64,000 nucleotides of DNA, taken from NCBI RefSeq assembly GCF_001888165.1, contig NZ_CP015455.1:372001-436000 (forward strand). The letters are read 5' to 3'. The position numbers and the translations under genes were made by a program. Of the stretch, positions 17,827 through 26,537 are shown piece by piece. Source of the DNA: Syntrophotalea acetylenica (GTDB lineage Bacteria; Desulfobacterota; Desulfuromonadia; Desulfuromonadales; Syntrophotaleaceae). The notes under the pieces are model-generated. The model searched no databases, had not been told where the DNA came from, and was given only the letters and a program-made list of their open reading frames with translations. Every line of letters starts with the position of its first letter. Within the stretch, counting starts at the first letter, position 1.

Positions 17827-18654
17827 ATGAAACAATTTCGTGTGGACCAGTCGCTCTGCATTCAATGTGCAGAATGTGTCAAGGATTGTGTTTTTGGGCT
17901 GATTGTCATGCAGGACGGCTATCCGGTGCTTCCCGCGGACAAAGAGGCCACCTGCATCGAATGTCAGCATTGTCTGGCGGTATGTCCGTCTGGCGCCATC
18001 AGCATTCTTGGTCTCGATCCTGCCGACAGCCTGCCGTTGGCCGGTCGCTTTCCCAACCAGCAGCAGATGGAGACGCTTATCAAGGGCCGGCGTTCCATTC
18101 GGCGTTATCGACCCGAACCGCTGCCCGCTGAAACAATCGATGAATTGTTGAAGATTGCCGCGCATGCACCGACGGGCGTCAACAGTCGGGGGGTGGAATT
18201 CATCGTGGTTGAAGATCCCGCCACCATGGACGCGATCCGTCAGGAAACCATGGAAACCCTTCAGGACCTGGCGCGCAAGGATGCCATCCCGGATCATCTG
18301 GTCTGTTTCAGGCATTTTGTTCCGCTGATGGAGCAGGGACTCGACCCTATTTTCAGGCGGGCCCCCCATCTACTGATTGCCTCGGCCGCCGAGGGTGTCC
18401 CTACCCGGGAAGCCGATGTATTTATCGCTCTGAGCTATTTTGAGCTGCTCGCGAACAGTGCCGGTATCGGTACCACCTGGCTCGGTCTGGCCAAATGGGC
18501 GATGGTCGATCTGGCGCCGCGACTTTTGCGCAGCGTCGGAGTGCCGGAAAATCATGATGTGGTGTACATGATGTTGTTCGGAACGCCGGATGTCACATAC
18601 TACCGTACCGTGCAAAGAGATCAGGACGCCAAGATCCGGCGCCTGGTCAAATAG
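17827..18654 (+). CDS. Ferredoxin-nitroreductase fusion protein
   Basis: 275 residues. The N-terminal 60 form a bacterial 2[4Fe-4S] ferredoxin domain with CIQCAECVKDC and CIECQHCLAVCP. From about residue 80 (RRSIRRYRPEPL) a nitroreductase-fold, FMN-binding domain follows, with HAPTGVNSRGVEF and the C-terminal GTTWLGLAK region. AAGGAGG precedes the ATG. Such fusions are common in anaerobes and probably move electrons from ferredoxin to an FMN-bound substrate; the substrate is unknown. It lies after the aco operon terminators and before the 3-hydroxyacyl-CoA dehydrogenase and lipB. Confidence 0.85.
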   Translation: MKQFRVDQSLCIQCAECVKDCVFGLIVMQDGYPVLPADKEATCIECQHCLAVCPSGAISILGLDPADSLPLAGRFPNQQQMETLIKGRRSIRRYRPEPLPAETIDELLKIAAHAPTGVNSRGVEFIVVEDPATMDAIRQETMETLQDLARKDAIPDHLVCFRHFVPLMEQGLDPIFRRAPHLLIASAAEGVPTREADVFIALSYFELLANSAGIGTTWLGLAKWAMVDLAPRLLRSVGVPENHDVVYMMLFGTPDVTYYRTVQRDQDAKIRRLVK

Positions 18655-18771
18655 GGTCAAAGGCTATCGGTTGGTTGCCTGTTTTGTTGCTTGCGGTCAA
18701 ACACCATTTCGGTGGCGCCAGTCAGGGAGTTCGCGGGCAAACCATACCTTATGTCGCACAATGAGGGGGCG

Positions 18772-19686
18772 ATGAAGCTTAAGGACATAAAAAAGGTTTT
18801 CGTTGTCGGCGCAGGAACCATGGGACAGCAGATTGCGTTTCAGTGCGCCGCACACGGATATGCCGTCATTCTTTTCGATCTGAGCGATAGTATCCTGCGC
18901 AAGGCGCGATTGCGCATCAAAAGCTACGCGGATTACCTGATAGCCGAAAACCGTCTTGATGCCAAAATGGCAGGCAGAGCACTCGACAACATTGCCGTAA
19001 CCACCGAAGAGCAGCGAGCTTCGGAGATCGACCTTCTGATTGAATCGGTGCCCGAAGACCTTCAGATGAAACGGGAAATATTCAGCCGCTTTAACCGGAT
19101 CTGCCCGGAACGGACGGTTTTCGCCACCAATACATCGTTGCTGATTCCCTCCCAGATGGCCGATGCTACGGGCCGGGCGGATCGGTTTCTGGCGCTGCAT
19201 TTTCACCAACCGGTGTGGGTCGGAAACCTTGCCGATGTCATGCCTCACGCCGGCACGGCTGAGGGCGTGGTAGATCTTGTGCGTAATTTCGCCCGATCGA
19301 TCAATCAGATTTCCCTGGTGCTGCAAAAGGAAAACTACGGCTACGTATTCAACGCCATGTACAGTGCTCTGAATAACGCCGCGATTACCCTTGCCGCCAA
19401 TGGCGTGGCTGCCGTGGAGGACATCGACCGCGCCTGGATGGTGGTGATGAAGATGCCTGTAGGCCCGCTGGGGATGCTGGACGTGGTTGGCCTCGATACG
19501 GTCTGGCACGTGACGGACTACTGGGCGAATACGCTTGGAGACGCCCAGACCCTCAGGAATGCCGAGTATCTGAAACGGGAGTATCTCGAGCATGGCTGGT
19601 TGGGGGTGAAAAGCGGGCGCGGGTTTTACGGTTATCCCCGTCCCGCTTATCAGGAACCGGATTTTGTTCTGGGCGGGAACCGGTAG
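18772..19686 (+). CDS. 3-hydroxyacyl-CoA dehydrogenase family protein
   Basis: 304 residues starting MKLKDIKKVFVVGAGTMGQQIAF, chosen at ATG 18772 behind GAGGGGG; earlier in-frame starts lack a ribosome site. An N-terminal Rossmann domain (GAGTMG, then FDLSD), the conserved SVPEDLQMKREIF, FATNTSLL and ALHFHQPVW stretch with the catalytic His, and a C-terminal dimerisation domain (MPVGPLGMLDVVGLDT; SGRGFYGYP) identify it. The usual reaction is NAD(P)-dependent oxidation of 3-hydroxybutyryl-CoA or reduction of acetoacetyl-CoA. No thiolase or crotonase is nearby, so its pathway here is unclear. lipB follows after 13 bp. Confidence 0.85.
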   Translation: MKLKDIKKVFVVGAGTMGQQIAFQCAAHGYAVILFDLSDSILRKARLRIKSYADYLIAENRLDAKMAGRALDNIAVTTEEQRASEIDLLIESVPEDLQMKREIFSRFNRICPERTVFATNTSLLIPSQMADATGRADRFLALHFHQPVWVGNLADVMPHAGTAEGVVDLVRNFARSINQISLVLQKENYGYVFNAMYSALNNAAITLAANGVAAVEDIDRAWMVVMKMPVGPLGMLDVVGLDTVWHVTDYWANTLGDAQTLRNAEYLKREYLEHGWLGVKSGRGFYGYPRPAYQEPDFVLGGNR

Positions 19687-19699
19687 GGGGGAAGAAGCT

Positions 19700-20335
19700 A
19701 TGATCGTGCAGGATCTCGGATTGATGGCGTATGCCGAAGCTTACGCCCTGCAGGAGCAACGGGTTCGGGAAATCGCTTCCGGCGTCTCTCCGGAAACCCT
19801 GCTGCTGGTGGAGCATCCGCCGGTCTACACCCTGGGGCGCAGCGGTCACATGGATAACCTGCTGGATTCCAGCATCGAGGTGGTCAGCATCAATCGCGGC
19901 GGCGACATTACCTACCATGCGCCGGGTCAGCTGGTCGGCTATCCGCTGCTCAATCTTGGCCACCGCGGGAAAGACCTGCGTCATTACCTGCGATTTCTCG
20001 AAGAAGTGTTGATTCTCGCGGCGGCCGATGTGGGGGTGGTTGGCCGGCGCTGCCAGGGTAAAACCGGCGTTTGGACCGATCAGGGAAAACTGGCGTCCAT
20101 CGGAGCGGGGGCGCGGCGTTGGGTTACCATGCACGGGTTTGCCCTCAATGTGTCTCTTGACCTGTCCGGTTTCTCGCGCATAAATCCCTGCGGAATCGTC
20201 GGTTGCCCCATGGTGTCCCTGGCGTCCCTTACCGGCCGGATGATTTCCGTGAAAACGGTCAAGGAGCGCGTCGTTTATCATTTTGAATCCCTGCTGGAGG
20301 CCTGGCTGCCGGAGCAGCAGGGGGTAAACGCATGA
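19700..20335 (+). CDS. lipB: Octanoyl-[acyl-carrier-protein]:protein octanoyltransferase LipB
   Basis: 211 residues from ATG 19700 behind a G-rich site. LipB transfers octanoate from ACP to the lipoyl domains that LipA then sulfurates. Key motifs are LVEHPPVYTLGRSG, RGGDITYHAPGQLVGYPL, KTGVWTD, KLASIGAGARRWVTMHGFALN, and INPCGIVGC with the catalytic Cys near residue 164 (its partner Lys is in GKLASIG). It completes a lipoate pathway beside the acetoin operon, although a lipB is also needed for other 2-oxoacid dehydrogenases and the glycine system. Confidence 0.95.
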   Translation: MIVQDLGLMAYAEAYALQEQRVREIASGVSPETLLLVEHPPVYTLGRSGHMDNLLDSSIEVVSINRGGDITYHAPGQLVGYPLLNLGHRGKDLRHYLRFLEEVLILAAADVGVVGRRCQGKTGVWTDQGKLASIGAGARRWVTMHGFALNVSLDLSGFSRINPCGIVGCPMVSLASLTGRMISVKTVKERVVYHFESLLEAWLPEQQGVNA

Positions 20336-20347
20336 GAGGATAAACCC

Positions 20348-21130
20348 GTGGTGCCGGCTGTGGACCTGAATTATGAGGTGCAGGGCGAGGGCGCGAACCT
20401 GGTCGTTCTGCACGGGCTTTTCGGATCTCTGGACAACTGGCGGGGTATGGCGCGGATGCTGGCCGGCCATTTCCGGGTCTGGCTGGTCGATCAGCGCAAT
20501 CACGGGCTGTCTCCGCACAGCCGGTTTTTTAATTACACTTGTCTTGTGGAGGATTTGCGGTCCTTTCTGGATCGCATGGCGCTGGACAGCGTTCACTTGC
20601 TTGGGCATTCCATGGGCGGCAAAGCCGCCATGCTGTTTGCATCCCGCTATCCCGCGCGTGTGGAGCGACTGATCGTCGAAGATATCGGACCGGGGGCTTA
20701 TGCTCCCCGGCACGAGACTGTGTTCAGGGGGTTGCTCAACCTGCCCCTGGCACGGTTGACGAGCCGCAGGGATGCCGAGCAATACCTGCGCGCTGAAATT
20801 GACGATGCAGGGGTGAGGGGGTTTTTGCTGAAAAGCCTTTACCGACAGCCGTCCGGAACCTGGGGCTGGCGCTTTAATCTGCCGGTATTGTTTGCCGAAT
20901 ACCGCACATTGCTGGCGGCTTTGCCCCTCGATGTCCCGATATATTGTCCGACCCTGTTTATCCGGGGGGAGCAGTCCGATTATCTTGATCCGGTTCGGCG
21001 GGATGCGTTGCTGGAAAAATTTGACGACAAGCGCTTCATCAGTGTCCCGGGTGCTGGACACTGGGTGCATGCCGATCAACCCGTTGCCTTTCTGCAGGCC
21101 GTGGCATCCTTCCTGATGGCCGAAAAATAA
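20348..21130 (+). CDS. Alpha/beta-fold hydrolase (YbfF-like esterase)
   Basis: 260 residues from GTG 20348 with GAGAGGA 7 nt upstream. Oxyanion-hole HGLFGSLDNW, DQRNHGLS, the nucleophile elbow GHSMGG, the acid residue near SDYLDPV and the catalytic His in GAGHWVHAD form a complete triad. The order matches YbfF-type acyl-CoA or carboxyl esterases; the substrate cannot be inferred. It follows lipB after 12 bp and is probably co-transcribed. Confidence 0.85.
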   Translation: MVPAVDLNYEVQGEGANLVVLHGLFGSLDNWRGMARMLAGHFRVWLVDQRNHGLSPHSRFFNYTCLVEDLRSFLDRMALDSVHLLGHSMGGKAAMLFASRYPARVERLIVEDIGPGAYAPRHETVFRGLLNLPLARLTSRRDAEQYLRAEIDDAGVRGFLLKSLYRQPSGTWGWRFNLPVLFAEYRTLLAALPLDVPIYCPTLFIRGEQSDYLDPVRRDALLEKFDDKRFISVPGAGHWVHADQPVAFLQAVASFLMAEK

Positions 21131-21181
21131 CGCATCAACCGTCCTGGTCCACCAGGGTAGCTCCGTGGTGCCCACCGGGAC

Positions 21182-21451
21182 TCAGCCCTGCCAGAACAGG
21201 TAGTGGGGATTGTCTGACAGAAAGGCCAGGCAATCTTCCAGGGTGCCGGTAAAGTCGAGGTATTCCCAGCGCTCCAGATTATGGAAATAGGCCATACGCC
21301 ACATCCCCGGTGTTTCAGTGCGAATCAGTCGGGCAAAGCATTCTCCGTCTTTGCCGAGATGCAGTTCCTCGCCTTCGATGTGAATATCGAACAGCGACAG
21401 GTGCGGATCGGACCGGGCCATGCGTCTGGCTTTTTCAAGCATTTCGTTCAT
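21182..21451 (-). CDS. Conserved hypothetical small acidic protein
   Basis: 89 residues, MNEMLEKARRMAR to NPHYLFWQG, no signal peptide or membrane segment. Many aromatic residues (WRMAYFHNLERWEYLDF) suggest a compact single domain. AGGAGGAAG lies just upstream of the start on the minus strand. No family is recognised. It converges on the hydrolase gene across a 51-bp gap that holds only a short palindrome (CCTGGTCCACCAGG). Confidence 0.65.
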   Translation of the reverse strand: MNEMLEKARRMARSDPHLSLFDIHIEGEELHLGKDGECFARLIRTETPGMWRMAYFHNLERWEYLDFTGTLEDCLAFLSDNPHYLFWQG

Positions 21452-22059
21452 GCTCTTCCTCCTCGCTGATCTTTGATTTTCAAGCCATTCCTATATTATA
21501 TTGCATCAAAACCTTATTCCAACCGTGGCGGTGTCGGTGCCGGGCGAACTCCGTCCGGCGGCGTCCGCTTTCGACAGGTCCGGGGCATGTGTTTTGTAGG
21601 GACGGCAAGCGCGCTGGAAAATAAGGGCTTGCGGAGTTACGTTATTGGGCGTAGTATCAAACACTTAATTTTAATATTAGGTGATTGTGCGTGTCCTCGC
21701 CGTGTATTGAGGGGGGATGACGACAGTTTCGAGATAAAGTTCTTAAAAGTTGACTTTTTGTAATCATTGTACTAAGGGTTAAAGATTGGCGAACCTGGTA
21801 TTTGATTACCGTATGAAGAGCCCCATGCGATTCATGGCCCCTGCCAACCGGGCTTTTGATTTTTGCCGGGGTTGATTTTTGTCCTCTGATACATGGGTGG
21901 CGGCCGACATGGCATCCCCCGCCACACGTGGCGTTGCCACATCCCGCGGACAGTCGCGTATGCGGCCTGTTGAGAATAACGGTTCAGAAATTTAGATTTT
22001 ATGCGCTTGCAAGCGTCTGGATATTTGTTGTGAAGCAAACCACAGGAGGCACTGGTCCC
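21452..22059 (+). other. Long upstream region of squalene-hopene cyclase
   Basis: 608 bp without a convincing gene. The part 21640-21790 is clearly AT-richer than its surroundings and may hold the promoter, but no standard -35/-10 or -24/-12 pair stands out. Frames open here (for example 21473-21763) lack ribosome sites and family features. AGGAGG at 22044-22049 is the ribosome site for the cyclase. Confidence 0.5.
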
Positions 22060-24147
22060 TTGAACGTCATTCGGCAGCTGAATTCTGAGGCAGTTACAGC
22101 CGATGGGCTGGATGATGGCATACAGCGCGCCATCGACTGGCTGGCTGATAACCAGGAAAAAGAGGGTTTCTGGGTCGGCATGCTGGAATCCAACTCCTGC
22201 ATCGAGGCTGAATGGATCCTGGCGATGCATCTCCTCGGCGTAAAGGATGATCCCAAGTACGACAAGGTCGTCCAGGCCATACTCAATGAGCAGCGGGAGG
22301 ACGGTTCCTGGGCCGTGTACTACCAGGCTCCGGCCGGAGACATCAACGCCACCGTCGAAGCCTACGCCGCATTGCGTGCCGCCGGTTTCAAGGCCGATGA
22401 CGTGCGTCTGGCCAAGGCCCGTAACTGGATCTTCCAGCATGGAGGGCTTCGGCAGGTGCGGGTTTTTACCCGCTATTGGTTGGCCTTGATAGGCGAATGG
22501 CCCTGGGAAGAAACACCGGCGCTGGCACCTGAAATGATCTATTTGCCCTCATGGTGCCCTCTCAATATTTACGATTTTGCCTGCTGGGCCCGTGCCACGC
22601 TGGTACCGCTGACCATTTTGTCAGTGCGACGCCCGGTAAAACCTCTTCCGCCGGCGAGCCGGCTTGATGAATTGTTCCCCGGTGGCCGTGAAAATACGGA
22701 CTACAGTTTTCCGGATACCGAAAAAGGGCTCGCGGAGCGCTTTTTCCTGGTGGTTGACTGGTTCCTTAAAAAGTACAGCCGACTGCCGGTGCAGTTTGGT
22801 CGTGAAAAAGCCATCAGCCTTTGCCTGGAGTGGATCGTGCGTCACCAGGATTACGATGGTGGCTGGGGCGGCATCCAGCCACCCCTGATCTATTCACTGG
22901 TCGCGCTCAATGTCGAGGGTTATGCATTGACCCATCCCGTAATCAGCAAGGGGCTGGATGCTTTCAACCCTCCCTGGGCGTATGAGAAAAACGGCGGGAC
23001 CTATCTGCAGTGCAGTGAGTCCCCTGTGTGGGATACCCTGTTTACCTTGCTGGCGCTGTTCGAGTCCGGCTGTACTTTTGAAGGTACGCCCATGATGCGT
23101 CCCGCTCTCGACTGGATTCTGGGCAAACAGATCACCCGGTGGGGCGACTGGCAGGTCAAGGTGCGCGGTGTGCGTCCCGGCGGCTGGGCTTTTGAAAGGG
23201 CCAATACCGCCTACCCCGACGTGGACGACACCGCGTTGGCGCTGGTGGTGCTGAGCGAGGCCCGTCGTCATCTTGAGGATACGGCTGCCGTGGATGCGGC
23301 TTTGGAGCGCGCCGAGGAATGGATCCTGGGGCTGCAGTGCAAAAACGGCGGCTGGGCGGCTTTTGACCGCGACAACAACAGCGTCATTGTCACCAAGATC
23401 CCTTTCTGCGATTTCGGCGAAGTTCTCGATCCGCCCAGTGTCGATGTCACCGCGCATGTGGTTGAAGCCCTGGCCACCCTCGGCCGTGATATGCACGATC
23501 CTGTGGTGGCCAAGGCCCTGCGTTATATCCGCAGCGAACAGGAGCCTGAAGGGAGCTGGTTCGGGCGATGGGGCGTCAATCACATTTACGGCACCGGCGC
23601 TGTGCTGCCGGCCCTGGCCGCGATTGGCGAGGATATGCGGGCACCCTATGTCCGCCGCGCCGCCGACTGGCTGGTGGCGCACCAGAATGCCGATGGTGGC
23701 TGGGGTGAAAGCTGCGCTTCCTATATGGATGACAGTCAGCGTGGCCGTGGGCCGAGTACCGCATCCCAGACCGGTTGGGCATTGATGGCTCTGGTTGCCG
23801 TCGCGAGTCCGGATTATGATGGCGCCATCCGCCGGGGTCTCGATTATTTGCTGTCCTGCCAGAAGGCCGGAACCTGGGACGAGCCACAGTATACGGGGAC
23901 CGGTTTTCCCGGGTACGGGGTGGGGGAGCGTACCAACCTCAAAGAAATCGGCGCCACGCTGGGGCAGGGTTGTGAGCTGGCACGCGGGTTCATGCTTAAT
24001 TACAATATGTACCGCCACTATTTTCCGCTTATTGCCATGGCCAGGGCTCGCCGTTATTTAGGGCTGGCCGTCCAGCCCTGCCGGCCGGAATTGACGGCTG
24101 CTGCCGAGTTTGATTTCGAACCGCTGCGCGGCCGCGCCTGCGGTTGA
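22060..24147 (+). CDS. shc: Squalene-hopene cyclase
   Basis: About 695 residues from TTG 22060, preceded by AGGAGG at 10 nt; GTG 22030 and an open frame back to 21856 lack a ribosome site. The protein carries repeated QW motifs (for example QEKEGFW, QDYDGGWGG, QCKNGGWAAF, QNADGGWGES) and the catalytic DVDDTA acid motif at about residues 387-392. It cyclises squalene to hopene or diplopterol at the membrane, the committed step of hopanoid synthesis. No other hopanoid genes lie in the window. A strong terminator follows. Confidence 0.95.
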   Translation: MNVIRQLNSEAVTADGLDDGIQRAIDWLADNQEKEGFWVGMLESNSCIEAEWILAMHLLGVKDDPKYDKVVQAILNEQREDGSWAVYYQAPAGDINATVEAYAALRAAGFKADDVRLAKARNWIFQHGGLRQVRVFTRYWLALIGEWPWEETPALAPEMIYLPSWCPLNIYDFACWARATLVPLTILSVRRPVKPLPPASRLDELFPGGRENTDYSFPDTEKGLAERFFLVVDWFLKKYSRLPVQFGREKAISLCLEWIVRHQDYDGGWGGIQPPLIYSLVALNVEGYALTHPVISKGLDAFNPPWAYEKNGGTYLQCSESPVWDTLFTLLALFESGCTFEGTPMMRPALDWILGKQITRWGDWQVKVRGVRPGGWAFERANTAYPDVDDTALALVVLSEARRHLEDTAAVDAALERAEEWILGLQCKNGGWAAFDRDNNSVIVTKIPFCDFGEVLDPPSVDVTAHVVEALATLGRDMHDPVVAKALRYIRSEQEPEGSWFGRWGVNHIYGTGAVLPALAAIGEDMRAPYVRRAADWLVAHQNADGGWGESCASYMDDSQRGRGPSTASQTGWALMALVAVASPDYDGAIRRGLDYLLSCQKAGTWDEPQYTGTGFPGYGVGERTNLKEIGATLGQGCELARGFMLNYNMYRHYFPLIAMARARRYLGLAVQPCRPELTAAAEFDFEPLRGRACG

Positions 24148-24170
24148 AAAAGAGATCCCTTGTCGGGTTA

Positions 24171-24209
24171 CAAAGAGCCGTCCGCTTGTCGTGGGCGGCT
24201 CTTTGTTTT
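24171..24209 (+). terminator. Rho-independent terminator of shc
   Basis: CAAAGAGCCGTCCGC pairs with GGGCGGCTCTTTG around a short loop, then TTTT. Confidence 0.85.
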
Positions 24210-24349
24210 GTGGCTCGCGCATGCGTCTTCATGGCTTGCGAAGTCATGCCTGGATGGTTACATTTTTCCATGAGATGAACGGGGCGGGGAGTCGAAAAAC
24301 CGTCGGTTGCCGACATGCGGAACGGCCCGGCGCTGCAGGAGAAAAGGCG

Positions 24350-25819
24350 ATGACGCAAAGGGTACTGGAGAATAAGGAACGGGCGCTCCCCGTTCCCGCG
24401 CCGGATCTTGTTCTTGTCGAAGGTGTCCGAGGTCGTTGGCGGGTGGCTGACATCTCCGAAACTTTTGCCGGCCGCCTTGGACTTGACGCGTCGCTGGCGG
24501 TCGGGCGGCCTGCGGCCCAGGTGCTTCCCGGGGGCGTGCCTTCCCTTGAATCCCTGGCGCATGATGCCGTTGCCGGCAGCTGCGCTTTGCTTGACATCCG
24601 GGTGCGGCTTGGTGGGCACCCCGATCTTTGGCGGGTTGATGTCCGGCCTCTAGGCCCTGGCGTCGGTGGTCATCTCCAGGAAGTAGCGTTCGTGTTTCGG
24701 CACCTGGAAATCAGGAGCAGGGAAGAGCCGGTTTCTTTTTACGGAATGGTTGGAAACGGACCGGCGATCCGGGAGGTTTTTCGTAAAATTACCCTGTTCG
24801 CGCCTTCCGATGCTGCTGTGGTCATTACCGGTGAGACAGGGACCGGAAAGGAACTGGTGGCGCGAGCGCTGCACGACCAGAGCCTGCGTCCCGATGGCCC
24901 TTTTGTCGCGGTCAACTGTTCCGCCATATCGGAGGAGTTGCTCGAATCCGAATTGTTCGGTCATGAAAAAGGCGCATTTACCGGGGCCTTGCGCACTCAT
25001 CGAGGCCGGTTTGAGCGGGCCGACGGCGGCACCCTGTTTCTCGATGAGGTCGGCGACATGCCCCTTGGCACCCAGGCCAAACTGCTTCGGGTGCTGGAAG
25101 AGGGGGCGATCGAGCGTGTCGGCGCCGAGCGGGAACAACGGGTCGATGTGCGTATCCTGGCTGCGACCAACGTACCTCTTGAGCAGGCGGTCGGCTCCGG
25201 GCGTTTCAGGGCCGACCTGTATCACCGTCTTTCGGTGCTGCGCATTCATCTGCCGCCGCTGCGCGACCGGCCCGAAGACATTCCCTATCTTGTCGATCAT
25301 TTTCTCAATATGTTCGCCCGCAAATACCGACGGCGTATTTATCGCCTCACCCCCGATGCCATCCATCTTCTGCAGGCGTATATGTGGCCCGGCAATATTC
25401 GCGAACTGCGTAATGTGCTGGAACGGGTATTTATTGAAACCCAGGCCGACGTCATAGGCGCGAGGGCCTTTGGCGAGTGGATCCGGGAGCGGCAGGACTT
25501 TCTCGCCGACCGCGGAACTGGCCGGGGTCCCGATCGTCTGTCCCTGCCCGCGGTTGTGTTGCCGCAACGTGCCGAAACTGGCGGTAACGGCGGCCAGGAA
25601 CCCGGCCCCCCGGTGTTTGAGGCGGAATTCTATCCGGGCGATGGCGGTTCCCGCAACACGCGCCCTGCCAACCTGACGGCGGAAACCATCCGCCGCGCCT
25701 ACCGCGATGCTCATGGCAATCTGGCCGATGCCGCCAGGCGACTCGGTGTGCATCGCGCCACTCTTTATCGTTACATGGAAAAACTGGGGTTGTCCCGGGC
25801 CACCCTGGAAAAGGATTAG
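24350..25819 (+). CDS. Sigma-54-dependent transcriptional activator (PAS - AAA+ - Fis HTH)
   Basis: 489 residues from ATG 24350 with AGGAG 9 nt upstream; the frame is open from 24110 but has no start signal there. Residues about 20-125 look like a PAS-type sensor (VADISETFAGRLGLD) rather than a receiver. The AAA+ domain has GETGTGKE near residue 161, GAFTGA near 208 and TLFLDEVGDM. The C-terminal Fis-type helix-turn-helix is GNLADAARRLGVHRATLYRYMEK. The protein lies directly upstream of, and in the same direction as, the hsp20 pair that has a sigma-54 promoter and TTGCGACA palindromes, so it is the likely activator of these genes. The PAS domain suggests an intracellular signal, possibly redox or small-molecule; the ligand is unknown. 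Confidence 0.9.
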   Translation: MTQRVLENKERALPVPAPDLVLVEGVRGRWRVADISETFAGRLGLDASLAVGRPAAQVLPGGVPSLESLAHDAVAGSCALLDIRVRLGGHPDLWRVDVRPLGPGVGGHLQEVAFVFRHLEIRSREEPVSFYGMVGNGPAIREVFRKITLFAPSDAAVVITGETGTGKELVARALHDQSLRPDGPFVAVNCSAISEELLESELFGHEKGAFTGALRTHRGRFERADGGTLFLDEVGDMPLGTQAKLLRVLEEGAIERVGAEREQRVDVRILAATNVPLEQAVGSGRFRADLYHRLSVLRIHLPPLRDRPEDIPYLVDHFLNMFARKYRRRIYRLTPDAIHLLQAYMWPGNIRELRNVLERVFIETQADVIGARAFGEWIRERQDFLADRGTGRGPDRLSLPAVVLPQRAETGGNGGQEPGPPVFEAEFYPGDGGSRNTRPANLTAETIRRAYRDAHGNLADAARRLGVHRATLYRYMEKLGLSRATLEKD

Positions 25820-25827
25820 TTGACAAG

Positions 25828-25850
25828 TGTCGCAAGATCTCTTTGCGACG
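25828..25850. promoter_or_regulatory. Inverted repeat 1 upstream of hsp20: TGTCGCAA-N7-TTGCGACG
   Basis: Half-sites at 25828-25835 and 25843-25850, starting 9 bp after the activator gene stop. It ends about 110 bp upstream of the -24 element, a typical enhancer distance. Confidence 0.65.
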
Positions 25851-25863
25851 TTGCATGTCTTTT

Positions 25864-25890
25864 TTGCGACACAATGATGCGACGTCGCAA
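25864..25890. promoter_or_regulatory. Inverted repeat 2 upstream of hsp20: TTGCGACA-N11-CGTCGCAA
   Basis: Half-sites at 25864-25871 and 25883-25890. The right side includes the 12-bp palindrome TGCGACGTCGCA (25878-25889). Same half-site and same 11-bp spacer as the site upstream of acoA (11203-11229). Confidence 0.7.
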
Positions 25891-25958
25891 GAGAGATTCA
25901 AGTCTTTTTGTCTTGTGCAACTTCTTGAAATAACAGGTAAAAGTCCTTTTCACTGAAG

Positions 25959-25975
25959 TTGGCATGATGGTTGTT
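25959..25975 (+). promoter_or_regulatory. Sigma-54 (-24/-12) promoter of the hsp20 operon
   Basis: TTGGCATGATGGTTGTT matches the consensus, with GT in place of the -12 GC at correct spacing. It lies 63 bp before the first hsp20 ATG and downstream of the two inverted repeats. Confidence 0.75.
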
Positions 25976-26037
25976 ATACTAAAGGGCGTAACGGAGCAAA
26001 CAGACAATCATGCTAAATCAAGCACAAGGAGGACAAT

Positions 26038-26484
26038 ATGGCGACCTGGAACCTGTACAAGGAAATGGAACATCTCCGCCGCGAAATCGATGAGGCTTTC
26101 CGCGGATTCGGCGGGCACGGTCTTTTGGGGCCGGCTTTCCAGCCGGGCAGGAGTTTCCGCCGTCAACCTCCCGTCAATCTGTACGGGGATGCGGATAACC
26201 TCTATGTTGAAGTGCTGGTGCCTGGCATCGATCCGGCCGGACTCGACCTGATGGTGCAGGAAAATATCCTGACCGTGAGCGGTGAGCGCGCCGTGATCGA
26301 GGACAAGGATCGTACCTGGCATCGCCGTGAACGGGACAACGGCAAATTTGTGCGTACCCTGGAACTGCCGGTCGATGTCGATGCGGAACATGTCAAGGCC
26401 AGTTGCAAAAACGGCATACTGACGATCACCTTGCCCAAGGCGGCCACGGCCCGTCCGCGAAAAATCAGCGTCGATGTAGCCTGA
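26038..26484 (+). CDS. Hsp20/alpha-crystallin family small heat-shock protein (first)
   Basis: 148 residues, with AAGGAGG before the ATG. The alpha-crystallin domain spans about residues 40-140 (VNLYGDADNLYVEVLVPGI; ENILTVSGER; CKNGILTITLPKA). The N-terminal segment is rich in aromatic and Gly residues, as usual for oligomer assembly. These are ATP-independent holdases that bind unfolding proteins and hand them to ClpB/DnaK. First gene behind the sigma-54 promoter at 25959, unlike the common sigma-32 or HrcA control. Confidence 0.93.
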   Translation: MATWNLYKEMEHLRREIDEAFRGFGGHGLLGPAFQPGRSFRRQPPVNLYGDADNLYVEVLVPGIDPAGLDLMVQENILTVSGERAVIEDKDRTWHRRERDNGKFVRTLELPVDVDAEHVKASCKNGILTITLPKAATARPRKISVDVA

Positions 26485-26537
26485 TACGACCCACGGACCT
26501 GATTTTGAAGATCTGTCACCACCAAAGGAGTTAGGCC

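Noticed and set aside
21473-21763. 96-residue open frame upstream of squalene-hopene cyclase
   Set aside because: No ribosome site, low-complexity and AT-rich second half, no recognisable fold; more likely leader or promoter DNA.
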